This document shows positions 18,283 to 26,505 of a stretch of 64,000 nucleotides of DNA, one piece after another. The notes beneath the pieces are model-generated. The model was not told the DNA's origin, searched no databases, and saw only the letters and a list, made by a program, of their open reading frames with translations. The stretch comes from Promethearchaeati archaeon (GTDB lineage Archaea; Asgardarchaeota; Heimdallarchaeia; Heimdallarchaeales; Heimdallarchaeaceae). The number at the start of each line of letters is the position of its first letter. Within the stretch, counting starts at the first letter, position 1. The stretch spans positions 62,001 through 126,000 of the forward strand of contig JABLTJ010000007.1 in assembly GCA_013166775.1 (NCBI GenBank). The letters are read 5' to 3'. Position numbers and translations under genes: made by a program.

Positions 18283-18915
18283 ATGATACAAAATATAATC
18301 ATTACACACGAAAGTGGGATACCGCTTTTTGCTCGTTCATTGATGTGTCATATAGGGATGCATTGCATAGATTTAGCTAAAGATAGCACATTTACAGATG
18401 AAACTCTTTTGAATTCAGCATTGTATAGTGCTATGTTAATCTATGATCAAGCAAATCCAAATCAATTTCATGAGTTTAAGATGGATAAAAGTAAGACTCT
18501 GACCTTTCCAAACAAGAATATAACCGTCATTATGAATACAGATCCTGATGATGATTTTAATGAATATAAGAACAGATTAAGATTATTCGCAGATTTATTC
18601 ATGAAGAATTACTCGGAGAAAATAATAAATTTTGATGGAGATATCAGTCATTTCATCGGTTTTCAAGAAATTATTGCACAAGAAGGTTTACTAGATGAAG
18701 GGGAAAGATTCAGAAAGAATTGTGTGGAATGTGAATATGATAAAGCATGTGTTTACCGTATTAATATTGGACCAACCAACAAGACTTTGAAAGAAAGATT
18801 CGCCACTATAAGACCAATTGGATGGTTCAGAAAGTTTATGCTTATCATGCAAGGAATGTTTAAACCTCGCTATATTAAACTTGAACTTGAACTAGCATAT
18901 ATGATGAAGAAATAA
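18283..18915 (+). CDS. longin-like small protein (Asgard-type), possible trafficking/signalling protein
   Basis: A 210-aa cytoplasmic protein. Its first strand, NIIITHESGIPLFARSL, has the hydrophobic-strand / SG / hydrophobic pattern of longin and related domains. It is followed by a helix (DETLLNSALYSAMLIYDQAN) and two more strands (TLTFPNKNITVIMNTDP). A long helix with an amphipathic end then precedes a Cys pattern NCVECEYDKAC. Longin domains in eukaryotes sit in SNAREs, adaptor subunits and GTPase regulators, and free-standing versions are known from Asgard archaea. The family call is pattern-based and needs a profile search. It converges with the SDR gene (1 base between stops). Confidence 0.5.
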   Translation: MIQNIIITHESGIPLFARSLMCHIGMHCIDLAKDSTFTDETLLNSALYSAMLIYDQANPNQFHEFKMDKSKTLTFPNKNITVIMNTDPDDDFNEYKNRLRLFADLFMKNYSEKIINFDGDISHFIGFQEIIAQEGLLDEGERFRKNCVECEYDKACVYRINIGPTNKTLKERFATIRPIGWFRKFMLIMQGMFKPRYIKLELELAYMMKK

Positions 18916-18916
18916 C

Positions 18917-19921
18917 TTATTCTAGTTTTACTTTCTTCTTATTTTCCCTATAGTAAGGAGACCTAAGAATCAAGTATAATTTTGCTAATGGACTAACCAC
19001 CCTGATCAAAGCTTTTCTGACCTTTATTCTTCTTTCAAATTCTTGTGCAAAATCTTCAAGAGTATATCGTTGATATTTCAGAAGTTCTTGAGAATCTTTA
19101 GTATACAACCAATCTAAATGAAACCAGTCTTTATCATTTTTTGGCTCTCTAAAGCATTCGCGAGGGATAGCTCCCACTCCGAAAGCTTCTAATAGACGAG
19201 TAATATATTCTCCAGAAGTCATTCTACAAGAATCACCTCCAGCAATATTCATAATTCTTTGATTTTCAAACGCTTTAATTGCATTCACACAGGCTAAACC
19301 TGCATCCCAAGTATGGACTGATTCCATTCTTTGATCATAAGGAACCTCAAACATTAATGCGGGTATTTTCATTGGCATTCTCATTGAAGGAACAGCAGTT
19401 AATCTCAGGATCATCCAATCTAATGAGCTAGCTTGTAATATTTTTTCCATATCCCATTTTTGGAAAGCATAGATATCGTGAGGTAAAGGTTCGATTTTAT
19501 CCGTAACTTTTCTAGGTGGTTCTTCTCCCATCGTTGAACCATATAAAGCAAGACTACTTGTAAAAAGGATTTTAGGCTTATTTTGTAACATTTCAGCTGC
19601 ATTGACTAAGTTCTGCATACCACCTGTATTTACTTCATTTGCATATTCTGGATCCTTTTCGAAATCAGGAGGAATAACAGCACAAAGGTGAATAGCAAAA
19701 TCTATTCCTCCTTGAAGAATTCTCTTTACTTCTTCAAAATTTCTAATATCTCCCCATATTGTTTCGAATCTATTTGGATATTTTTTTGACATGTGTTTGT
19801 AAACTTTCTTGGTACGTCTAGTCTTTTTATCAAAACAACGGACTTCATAGTTATTTTTCAAGAGCTCCTCTAGGGTACTTTCGCCAACATTTCCAAAAGG
19901 ACCTGTAAGTAAAATTTTCAT
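18917..19921 (-). CDS. NAD-dependent epimerase/dehydratase (extended SDR)
   Basis: A 334-aa extended short-chain dehydrogenase. The nucleotide motif MKILLTGPFGNVGESTLEEL (GxxGxxG) starts at residue 1. The catalytic Ser region is ILFTSSLALYG and the YxxxK pair is in YAFQKWDMEK. The next segment, LRLTAVPSMRMP, is typical of nucleotide-sugar epimerases. A 25-residue basic C-terminal extension with a short hydrophobic stretch (AKLYLILRSPYYRENKKK) is unusual and might touch the membrane. Its substrate is probably a nucleotide sugar or related polyol, but the neighbours give no pathway. Confidence 0.88.
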   Translation of the reverse strand: MKILLTGPFGNVGESTLEELLKNNYEVRCFDKKTRRTKKVYKHMSKKYPNRFETIWGDIRNFEEVKRILQGGIDFAIHLCAVIPPDFEKDPEYANEVNTGGMQNLVNAAEMLQNKPKILFTSSLALYGSTMGEEPPRKVTDKIEPLPHDIYAFQKWDMEKILQASSLDWMILRLTAVPSMRMPMKIPALMFEVPYDQRMESVHTWDAGLACVNAIKAFENQRIMNIAGGDSCRMTSGEYITRLLEAFGVGAIPRECFREPKNDKDWFHLDWLYTKDSQELLKYQRYTLEDFAQEFERRIKVRKALIRVVSPLAKLYLILRSPYYRENKKKVKLE

Positions 19922-20003
19922 AGTACGCTTGTGTGCTTTATAGCTTTTATTTAATTCTTGTTAACAGAAAATTTACAATATTCTGAAAATAACGGATAGC
20001 TAA

Positions 20004-21749
20004 CTAGCCAGAAGTTAAAGTAGTTTCTTTTGATTTATCAGCTTTTGGAAACATTTTGTTAGCTACGAATATTAATATTACAAGTAAGATTGCTTCAGCT
20101 ACTCCAACTAAATAAAGTTCAATTTGAGTGAGGAGTATAAGACCAACTAACAGGGATGCAGGGAAAAGAAACAGTGTGATATATTTGACAGTTTTATTAC
20201 TATTATTAATTTCGTCTAGAACATTCTTATACCTCAATTTTCCGAACATTACTACTTTAAGTAATAATGTTGATATACCAATTAAAGGTACTGCTGGAAG
20301 AAATATTAGTATTAAGATTACGTTATCTAAAAAACCTCCTTGATTTATCATAACTGGAATTGTAAGCAATAATCCTAATGGAATATTGATGAAGAAATAC
20401 GGTAGTTTAGATTTAAATTTATCTCTCTCTATTATAGGTAAAGAAGACGTAATCGTCTCTCCTCCTGCATCTACATATGTTAAACCCATTATCAGCATTA
20501 CAGTTGTAAGTGCGACATAGAACATTATAATAATGAAACCTATTGATATGCCACCAGTGCCAAAATAATCCGCGTCAATAGTTCCTATTGCACCAAAAAT
20601 GGGGATCATTAAAGGCATTATCATGAAGATTATCAGTTGCATTTCTCGAGTAATCAATGATAAATCCCTACGTATAAAAGCTTTAACAGGAGAGGAATTA
20701 ACAATTTCATAATTCTGTAATTGTTCTTCATCTTTTATCTTAACATCTTTAATTTCGGTTGATGAGATGCCTTTCAACATGTCTATTGCTTTGTTATACA
20801 TAAAATAAGTAATAACTGAATATAGTAATAAGCCTATAATTGAACCAACCAAAACGATTACTGAAATCGATTCAAATCCAAGAGCAATGTTGGATAAAAG
20901 AAATCCTCCAGCGAAAGGAAATGGGATAAAACTCAATATAATACTAATGATGTTAGTTGTTCCATCACCAATCGATTGTAGGGGATAAAGTTGTGGGATT
21001 TTTTCCATAGCGAATCGTATTAAAATTGACATGAGCATTGTAGCCATTAGGTAAACAACAACACTGAATATTCTGAAGAAAGTGGTTTTCTTGTCTCCAA
21101 TCTCACTTCCTTCCATTAAGATTGCCATCTTACGTAATACAATTACTACTAAACTTAAAATGAATATAACATTTATAATTGAAATAACAATACTTGAAAA
21201 AATAAGTAAAATGATTGTAGGAACTGAAAAAGAAGGATTATTTTGTATAAGTACACCAATGATAATCCCAACAGGTAAGAGAAGACCAATAGCAATTAAT
21301 TGAAGATTCATCCCTCTTATGAAAGTAAACATACCTATTTTTTGTACATCTCTTCGACTGAAAGGAAGAGTACCTAACCATTCATAGGGTCCTCCAGACA
21401 TTAATCCCCAAGTAAACATTACTGAGAAAATTAACAAGATTACAGGAAGAAAGAGAAGGAAACCACTCATAGATAATCCTCCAACAAAATTAACCCACTG
21501 AGGACTAACACCAGCAGCAGATACAGTTGCAATTTGTAATAAAGAAACAACAGGGACTAATGTCATAATTGCGATATAAAGTACAGTTATAGCTTTCAGA
21601 ATAATTGCTGGAGCTTTGGCGGAATTTTTATCTTTTTCCACTCTCTCTAAAAATTTCGCTTGACTACTGCCAGCTGTATTCATGCCAGTATGTAATATTG
21701 CTTCATTGTAGGTTTTCTTAGAATATTTGTAGAGTTCACTGTTCTTCAT
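20004..21749 (-). CDS. ABC-2 type transporter permease
   Basis: A polytopic membrane protein of 581 aa with about 12 hydrophobic segments. It is the permease partner of the ATPase encoded immediately upstream: the two genes overlap by 4 bases (ATGA), so they are translationally coupled. An amphipathic, charged N-terminus (MKNSELYKYSKKTYNEAILH) precedes the first membrane helix. The central cytoplasmic loop contains PVKAFIRRDLSLITREMQLI, the coupling-type segment common in large archaeal ABC-2 permeases. The substrate is unknown; such systems export lipids, drugs or peptides. Confidence 0.82.
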   Translation of the reverse strand: MKNSELYKYSKKTYNEAILHTGMNTAGSSQAKFLERVEKDKNSAKAPAIILKAITVLYIAIMTLVPVVSLLQIATVSAAGVSPQWVNFVGGLSMSGFLLFLPVILLIFSVMFTWGLMSGGPYEWLGTLPFSRRDVQKIGMFTFIRGMNLQLIAIGLLLPVGIIIGVLIQNNPSFSVPTIILLIFSSIVISIINVIFILSLVVIVLRKMAILMEGSEIGDKKTTFFRIFSVVVYLMATMLMSILIRFAMEKIPQLYPLQSIGDGTTNIISIILSFIPFPFAGGFLLSNIALGFESISVIVLVGSIIGLLLYSVITYFMYNKAIDMLKGISSTEIKDVKIKDEEQLQNYEIVNSSPVKAFIRRDLSLITREMQLIIFMIMPLMIPIFGAIGTIDADYFGTGGISIGFIIIMFYVALTTVMLIMGLTYVDAGGETITSSLPIIERDKFKSKLPYFFINIPLGLLLTIPVMINQGGFLDNVILILIFLPAVPLIGISTLLLKVVMFGKLRYKNVLDEINNSNKTVKYITLFLFPASLLVGLILLTQIELYLVGVAEAILLVILIFVANKMFPKADKSKETTLTSG

Positions 21750-22624
21750 TTGGAAGCACCAGAATGATTGTTTCTTTTCATTTTTCTAAGATTGGAAATA
21801 ATTCTATTGACAGATTCATCTTCATGAGTAAGTTTCAAGAAAATATCTTCTAGATTTGCACCTGCTTTGTCTGCCATTTTTGATAATTCTTCTACTGTGC
21901 CCATAGCAATTGATTTTCCATGATCAATTATACAAATTCTATCACAAATTTCTTCAGCAATTTCCAATATGTGTGTAGAGAATATTACAGAACCACCACG
22001 TTCAGTGTGAAGCTCTATGATTTCTTTAACAACCTTTGATGATTTGGCATCCAAACCTGTTAACGGTTCATCTAAAATTAACAAATCTGGTTCATGTAAG
22101 AGAGAAGCTATAACTTGAATTTTCTGTTTTGTGCCTCGTGATAAAGTTGCGATAAGTTTTTCATAGTATTCTTCTGCTTCCAAACTTTCAAGATAATACT
22201 GCAATTTTTCTAGTGTTTCTTCCTCTTTTAGATTTCTGATTGAAGCTATAAAATTAAACAACTGTTTGGGTGACATTGATTTGAAAATCAATGGTTCTTC
22301 TGAAACATACCCAATTCGTTCTTTAACCTTAATTTCATCCTTACCAGGATGTAAATCGAAAACGCTAATATCACCTTTGTCAGGTTCTAATAACCCAAGA
22401 ATAAGTTTAATAGTTGTAGTTTTTCCCGCGCCATTAGGACCTAAAAGTCCAAAAATCTCCCCTTTCTTTACTTCAAAACTCAAACCATCTACTGCTATAA
22501 CAGGTCCAAATGTTTTTGTAATGTCTTTGACACTCACCAGATTCTCAATTTTTCCATTCATTTTATCATCCATTATTAGATCGCTTTCTATTTTTGCTAA
22601 TCCTGAAAGAACTGTATCATCCAT
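21746..22624 (-). CDS. ABC transporter ATP-binding protein
   Basis: A 292-aa ABC ATPase. Walker A is GLLGPNGAGKTTTIKLI, the signature motif is the divergent LSRGTKQKI, Walker B is DLLILDEPLTG, and the switch His is in VIFSTHILEIAEEICDR. The family is the CcmA/NatA-like class paired with ABC-2 permeases. The ATG at 22624 gives a 30-residue N-terminal extension (MDDTVLSGLAKIESDLIMDD) before the usual domain start; a Met at MDDKM or MNGK is an alternative start. It forms an operon with the overlapping permease. Confidence 0.93.
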   Translation of the reverse strand: MDDTVLSGLAKIESDLIMDDKMNGKIENLVSVKDITKTFGPVIAVDGLSFEVKKGEIFGLLGPNGAGKTTTIKLILGLLEPDKGDISVFDLHPGKDEIKVKERIGYVSEEPLIFKSMSPKQLFNFIASIRNLKEEETLEKLQYYLESLEAEEYYEKLIATLSRGTKQKIQVIASLLHEPDLLILDEPLTGLDAKSSKVVKEIIELHTERGGSVIFSTHILEIAEEICDRICIIDHGKSIAMGTVEELSKMADKAGANLEDIFLKLTHEDESVNRIISNLRKMKRNNHSGASK

Positions 22625-22790
22625 AACTCCAACTCCTGATTTTTTTTATTACGAATTTTTGCCCAGTTTAGACTCTTATAAATTTTCTAATTCGAGCGAA
22701 TTGCCCCAGCTCTTCACTGATATCTCAAACTATTTTTGTTGAAAATGTTCACAGACATTTAAATACCTTTCAAAATAAGCTAACGTGAAA

Positions 22791-24155
22791 TTAATGCAAA
22801 TATTTCACAATAAAATTACATTTTGCTGCGAGTTCTATTGCTTTTTTGATGAAACTTTCTGGAAATGGAGCATGTTGAATAAATTCTAGAAGTTTAGATT
22901 TTGCTTCATCTTTTCCTTGTAAAGCAAAAGAAGTTATGATGAATGACATAGATACTAATTTTCTTAATTCATGAAATATCATTACTGAAGCAGTTTCTAT
23001 ATCTTCACTCTTTTTAGTTTCTAAGATATTCAAGAAGTAAGTACTATCAAATTCACCATCAACAAATCCTGTGTTTAGGTTCATGATAGCTGCATTAGAT
23101 TCAATAGAATTTATTAATGAATGTTTTTCAAATACCTCAGCAGACATTCCACAAATCTTTGTTGCAGTGTTACATCTTCTCTCTTTTTCAATATCTTCTA
23201 ATGTTGTCCAGTCATGGAAATTGATAGAGAAATGTTGAGTAAAAACAGAGAGAATATCAATAATCAAGCGAACAGTTGATCTAGCTCCAATCACATAGAC
23301 AGGTCTACCGGTAATAACTGAATAGATTGCTTTTCCAAGACCTTCTTCTATTACATTTGCTAGAAATGAGAGAGAGATATCTTCAGTATCAGTTCCAGAA
23401 AAACGGATACCTGAATCTTCTATTTTTTGTAGATTATCAAGAACATCTAAAACATCAGTTATATTCTGATTTGATAGCTGAAGAAGTTTTTCATCTAAAA
23501 TAGGGAAAATTCTAAAAAGAGTGAAATCTAACTCCCGAGGAAACTTTAAGAAACCAATTTCAGTGACATCTTCTTTTCGAGAAATAACAATATAGACAGT
23601 ATATTTTTGTTCAGGTAAAAGAAAAATAATCCCAGATAGATTATCCTGTAATCGGAAGAGATCTATATAATTATGAACCATTGATGCAAGATAGCTAATA
23701 TGAGAACCAGAACCTACTTTGTCAATAATCTCATAACCATCTTCTTTATGTCTTATAGTAATTTTCGAAGGCTCTGCACCAAATATAGGATTTTTGGTAA
23801 AAAACAATTGCAGACTATTAATATCATGGAAACAGTGTTCAAGAATTAGTGCTGCTTCTCCGAAAGATAATGAATTGGGATCTCTCTCTTCTAACAGAGG
23901 AGAAGCACTTAATTTTACCTGTTCTAGAAGTTGTTTAAGTTGTCTTTCTGAAAATGTCTCTTCATCAACAATACTCTCAATAATTATGATAAAATCATGA
24001 GCTCTAACAAATGATACAGTTCTATCATGATAAGAAATAGATTGCAATTCTCTTTGGTGTACTTCCTTTGAAAAGGATATTAAAGCTGTCATTAAACCTG
24101 TAGCAAGAATCTGTTTTGTTTCATCTGATGTTTCAGGTTTAGTTGCTAGTAACAA
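22791..24155 (-). CDS. longin-domain protein with DENN-like C-terminal half
   Basis: A 454-aa protein in three parts. Residues 1-125 look like a longin-type alpha/beta domain (strand, KQILATGLMTALISFSKEVH helix, then SISYHDRTVSFVRAHDFIII strands). Residues 130-240 are mixed. The last third contains LGKAIYSVITGRPVYVIG followed by IDILSVFTQHFSINFHDW, reminiscent of the cDENN core of eukaryotic DENN, folliculin and SMCR8 proteins. The track starts at TTG 24155, inside what should be the first longin strand. The same frame continues upstream (FDVKLSLVTSSG), and removing one base from the T5 run at 24189-24193 gives a GTG start at 24204. DENN proteins regulate small GTPases; that role is inference. 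Confidence 0.55.
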   Translation of the reverse strand: MLLATKPETSDETKQILATGLMTALISFSKEVHQRELQSISYHDRTVSFVRAHDFIIIIESIVDEETFSERQLKQLLEQVKLSASPLLEERDPNSLSFGEAALILEHCFHDINSLQLFFTKNPIFGAEPSKITIRHKEDGYEIIDKVGSGSHISYLASMVHNYIDLFRLQDNLSGIIFLLPEQKYTVYIVISRKEDVTEIGFLKFPRELDFTLFRIFPILDEKLLQLSNQNITDVLDVLDNLQKIEDSGIRFSGTDTEDISLSFLANVIEEGLGKAIYSVITGRPVYVIGARSTVRLIIDILSVFTQHFSINFHDWTTLEDIEKERRCNTATKICGMSAEVFEKHSLINSIESNAAIMNLNTGFVDGEFDSTYFLNILETKKSEDIETASVMIFHELRKLVSMSFIITSFALQGKDEAKSKLLEFIQHAPFPESFIKKAIELAAKCNFIVKYLH

Positions 24156-24282
24156 TCCTGAAGAAGTTACTAAAGAGAGTTTTACGTCAAAAATTAACTT
24201 TCACTTTGTTAAGTTGTATAAGTAAATTTCTTTTTGTATACTTTTCTTAAAATAGATGTAACAGATAAAATAAGAGAGAAAG

Positions 24283-24468
24283 TTATCTAAGCTTTTTCTC
24301 TTGATTTCTTTTGTCACGGATTTCATCCATGATTTCTGTTGTGAGAGTTGTAACTCCTCTTTTCTTAGCTTCTTCTACAATCATCGTCATTGCTTTTTTC
24401 AAGAAGACTCTAGGAATAGCTACAATTTTTACACAACTTCGTAAGTCCAGTAAATCTATGGATTTTTT
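24283..24468 (-). CDS. small PCP_red-like domain ORF, start unclear
   Basis: Missing from the ORF track because no ATG opens it. Leftward, the frame from 24468 to the stop at 24283 reads SIDLLDLRSCVKIV, then AIPRVFLKKAMTMIVEEAKK and RGVTTLTTEIMDEIRDKR. The last 40 residues match the pattern of the PCP_red domain (IP, Lys, Glu-x2-Ala-x3-Gly, Thr-x-Glu-Ile/Val), known from protochlorophyllide and nitrogenase-like reductases and as stand-alone mini-proteins. Removing one base from the A6 run at its 5' end extends the frame (DIKLIEK). It may be a real mini-gene with a sequence error, or a remnant. It lies between two other leftward genes. Confidence 0.4.
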   Translation of the reverse strand, partial: KKSIDLLDLRSCVKIVAIPRVFLKKAMTMIVEEAKKRGVTTLTTEIMDEIRDKRNQEKKLR

Positions 24469-24551
24469 CTATCAGTTTGATATCTTACATCTTAATTATA
24501 ACGGATGTTCAAAAGTGAAATCGAAGCCAGAATGGTAATAAATATTCCAAA

Positions 24552-24818
24552 CTACATATTAAGAGTCAATGTAAATGAAAGAGGAATCAACTCTCTTCTT
24601 ATTTTTGATAACCTACTGAACTTAGAAACGAAGACAAATAGAAGAAGAATTCTAATCAAAGCTATAATCTCAGCTATAGCTCCAATTGAAATACCAAAAT
24701 AGAAAGCTAAAATATCAAAATCTCCTTCTCTATGATAATCAATAAAAACTCCAAGAAGAAAGATAAATAGTGAAATTATAGAGATAGAAATAAAGATACC
24801 AAACAGATTGGAGTTCAC
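24552..24818 (-). CDS. small membrane protein, 88 aa
   Basis: Two or three hydrophobic segments (FGIFISISIISLFIFLLGVF; ILAFYFGISIGAIAEIIALI; ILLLFVFVSKF) with a basic C-terminal loop. The start is GTG at 24818, but the same frame stays open for about 33 more codons upstream with a coding-like hydrophilic sequence (NVKLREEDKTPKNKVPVNFG), so the true N-terminus may be longer and interrupted. No family is recognised. It stands between the PCP_red-like ORF and the divergent TldD gene. Confidence 0.45.
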   Translation of the reverse strand: MNSNLFGIFISISIISLFIFLLGVFIDYHREGDFDILAFYFGISIGAIAEIIALIRILLLFVFVSKFSRLSKIRRELIPLSFTLTLNM

Positions 24819-25086
24819 ACTTATTTTCTTCCCAAAATTAACAGGAACTTTGTTTTTTGGAGTTTTATCTTCTTCTCGAAGTTTAACATTCTTCGAGTTT
24901 TTTTTATTTCACTCTTATTCAATCAGACAGCATACAAATATTGAATCAAATGTAAAATCTAATTTATTAGTAGTAAAAATTTTGAGGAAGAGGAAATCTC
25001 TTGACGTTAAGATAGTTTTATAAATACTTTTACAAGAAAATATTGTAGTTTAAAAATAAATTTAAACCAAAGATTAGGTGGAAAGT

Positions 25087-26505
25087 ATGAACAGCGATTA
25101 TATTTTTGATCTTCTTCACGAAGCAGTTGAAGAAGGAGAGAAGAATGGAGCAAAGTTTGTGGAAGCTAGATTTGATGATTATCAGATCAATACTATTGAT
25201 CTAACTAATGATATTATCAAGGAATCTTCCTCCAAACGAAGAAGAGGAACGGGAGTGATGGCATACTACAATGGTACACCAGGTTACTCATTTACTCCTG
25301 AGGTAAACTCAGAAGGAGTTAAAGCAGCTGCAAATAGAGCTGCTAAATTAGCTATAACTGCAGATCCTAGAAATAGAATGAAAATGGAGTTTATTGAACG
25401 TCCAGCAATAAAAGATAAAGCAGTTCCAATAATAAAGAAGCATCCAAAAGATTACGAGTTTCAAGACAAACTCGAATTGTTAAAACGTGGAACAATAGCA
25501 ATCAAAGAGAATGTTGATGCAACAACAATCCAAGGGCAATATGGAGAATTCTATGGTGAGAAATACTTTGTTAATTCTGAAGGTTCAGAAATTTATTGGG
25601 TACCAATTGTTGTAGATATGAGAGTAAGAGCAGATATTGTTGAGAATGGAAAACGTGCAACAGCAATGGATGGAATGGGACAATCTCAAGGATTAGAGTT
25701 TTTTGATCAAGAGAGAAATAGTCCAGAAGTTGTTGGAGCTAATGCAGGTAAATGGTGTAAAGAACAATTAGATGTTGTTTCAGCACCAACAGGTAAGCAA
25801 AAAGTATTAGCTGGTTCAACCTTAGGAGGAGTAATAGTTCATGAAAGTTTTGGACATCTGTCGGAAGCTGATTTTGTAGTTACAGGGATGAGTCCTATAG
25901 CTGATAGATTAGGAGAAAAACTTGGAAATGATCTTGTAACAATAATCGATGAAGGAGTAACTCCATATGGTGGTTGGTTCTTCCCTTATGATGATCAAGG
26001 AACTAAAGCTGGTCGAACTGTAATAGTAGAAAATGGAATCCTGAAGGGATACTTACATGACAGAGGAACAGCACAAAAAATGAACACTGAACCTACTGCG
26101 AATAGTAGAGCTTTAAGTTTTATGTTCCCAAGTATATGTAGAATGAAGAATACATATTTTGAAAAGGGTGATCTCACGGAAGAAGAAGCTATAGAAATGG
26201 TAGGTGATGGGATATATGCAATAAGCTGGAGAGGAGGAACAGCGAGTTTCGATGGTAATTTCCTCTTTAATTGCAGCAGAGGATACTTGATAGAGAAGGG
26301 AGAAGTGACAAAACCTATCAAAACAGCATCATTATCAGGAAATGTTCTCGAGCTACTAAAACATGTAGAAGGAACAACAAAGAATATGATTTTGCGAGGA
26401 AACTTCTTTGGGGGCTGTGGGAAGGGAGAACAGTTTCCGCTACCTGTAGGGATGGGTGGTCCTGAAGTAGTGATGGACCAAGTTCTAGTTGGAGGTGCTC
26501 AATAA
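25087..26505 (+). CDS. tldD: TldD-like metalloprotease subunit
   Basis: Catalytic subunit of the TldD/TldE peptidase, which in bacteria matures microcin B17 and degrades peptides; in archaea its peptide substrate is unknown. The zinc motif HESFGHLSEAD (HExxxH) lies near residue 260, and the closing FNCSRGYLIEKGEVTKPIK and GGCGKGEQFPLPVGMGGPEV are family hallmarks. The third ligand Cys is probably in FFGGCGKG. The ORF track starts at GTG 25078; ATG 25087 is preferred because aggtgg lies 5-6 bases before it. It is coupled to the next gene by a TAATG overlap, so the two subunits are made together. Confidence 0.93.
   Translation: MNSDYIFDLLHEAVEEGEKNGAKFVEARFDDYQINTIDLTNDIIKESSSKRRRGTGVMAYYNGTPGYSFTPEVNSEGVKAAANRAAKLAITADPRNRMKMEFIERPAIKDKAVPIIKKHPKDYEFQDKLELLKRGTIAIKENVDATTIQGQYGEFYGEKYFVNSEGSEIYWVPIVVDMRVRADIVENGKRATAMDGMGQSQGLEFFDQERNSPEVVGANAGKWCKEQLDVVSAPTGKQKVLAGSTLGGVIVHESFGHLSEADFVVTGMSPIADRLGEKLGNDLVTIIDEGVTPYGGWFFPYDDQGTKAGRTVIVENGILKGYLHDRGTAQKMNTEPTANSRALSFMFPSICRMKNTYFEKGDLTEEEAIEMVGDGIYAISWRGGTASFDGNFLFNCSRGYLIEKGEVTKPIKTASLSGNVLELLKHVEGTTKNMILRGNFFGGCGKGEQFPLPVGMGGPEVVMDQVLVGGAQ

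Noticed and set aside
22266-22742. 158-aa plus-strand ORF
   Set aside because: Antisense shadow of the ABC ATPase; Ser/Pro-rich as expected for such shadows.
24311-24538. 75-aa plus-strand ORF
   Set aside because: Antisense shadow of the PCP_red-like frame.
24808-25023. 71-aa plus-strand ORF before TldD
   Set aside because: Antisense to the possible N-terminal extension of the small membrane protein; low-complexity and no start context.
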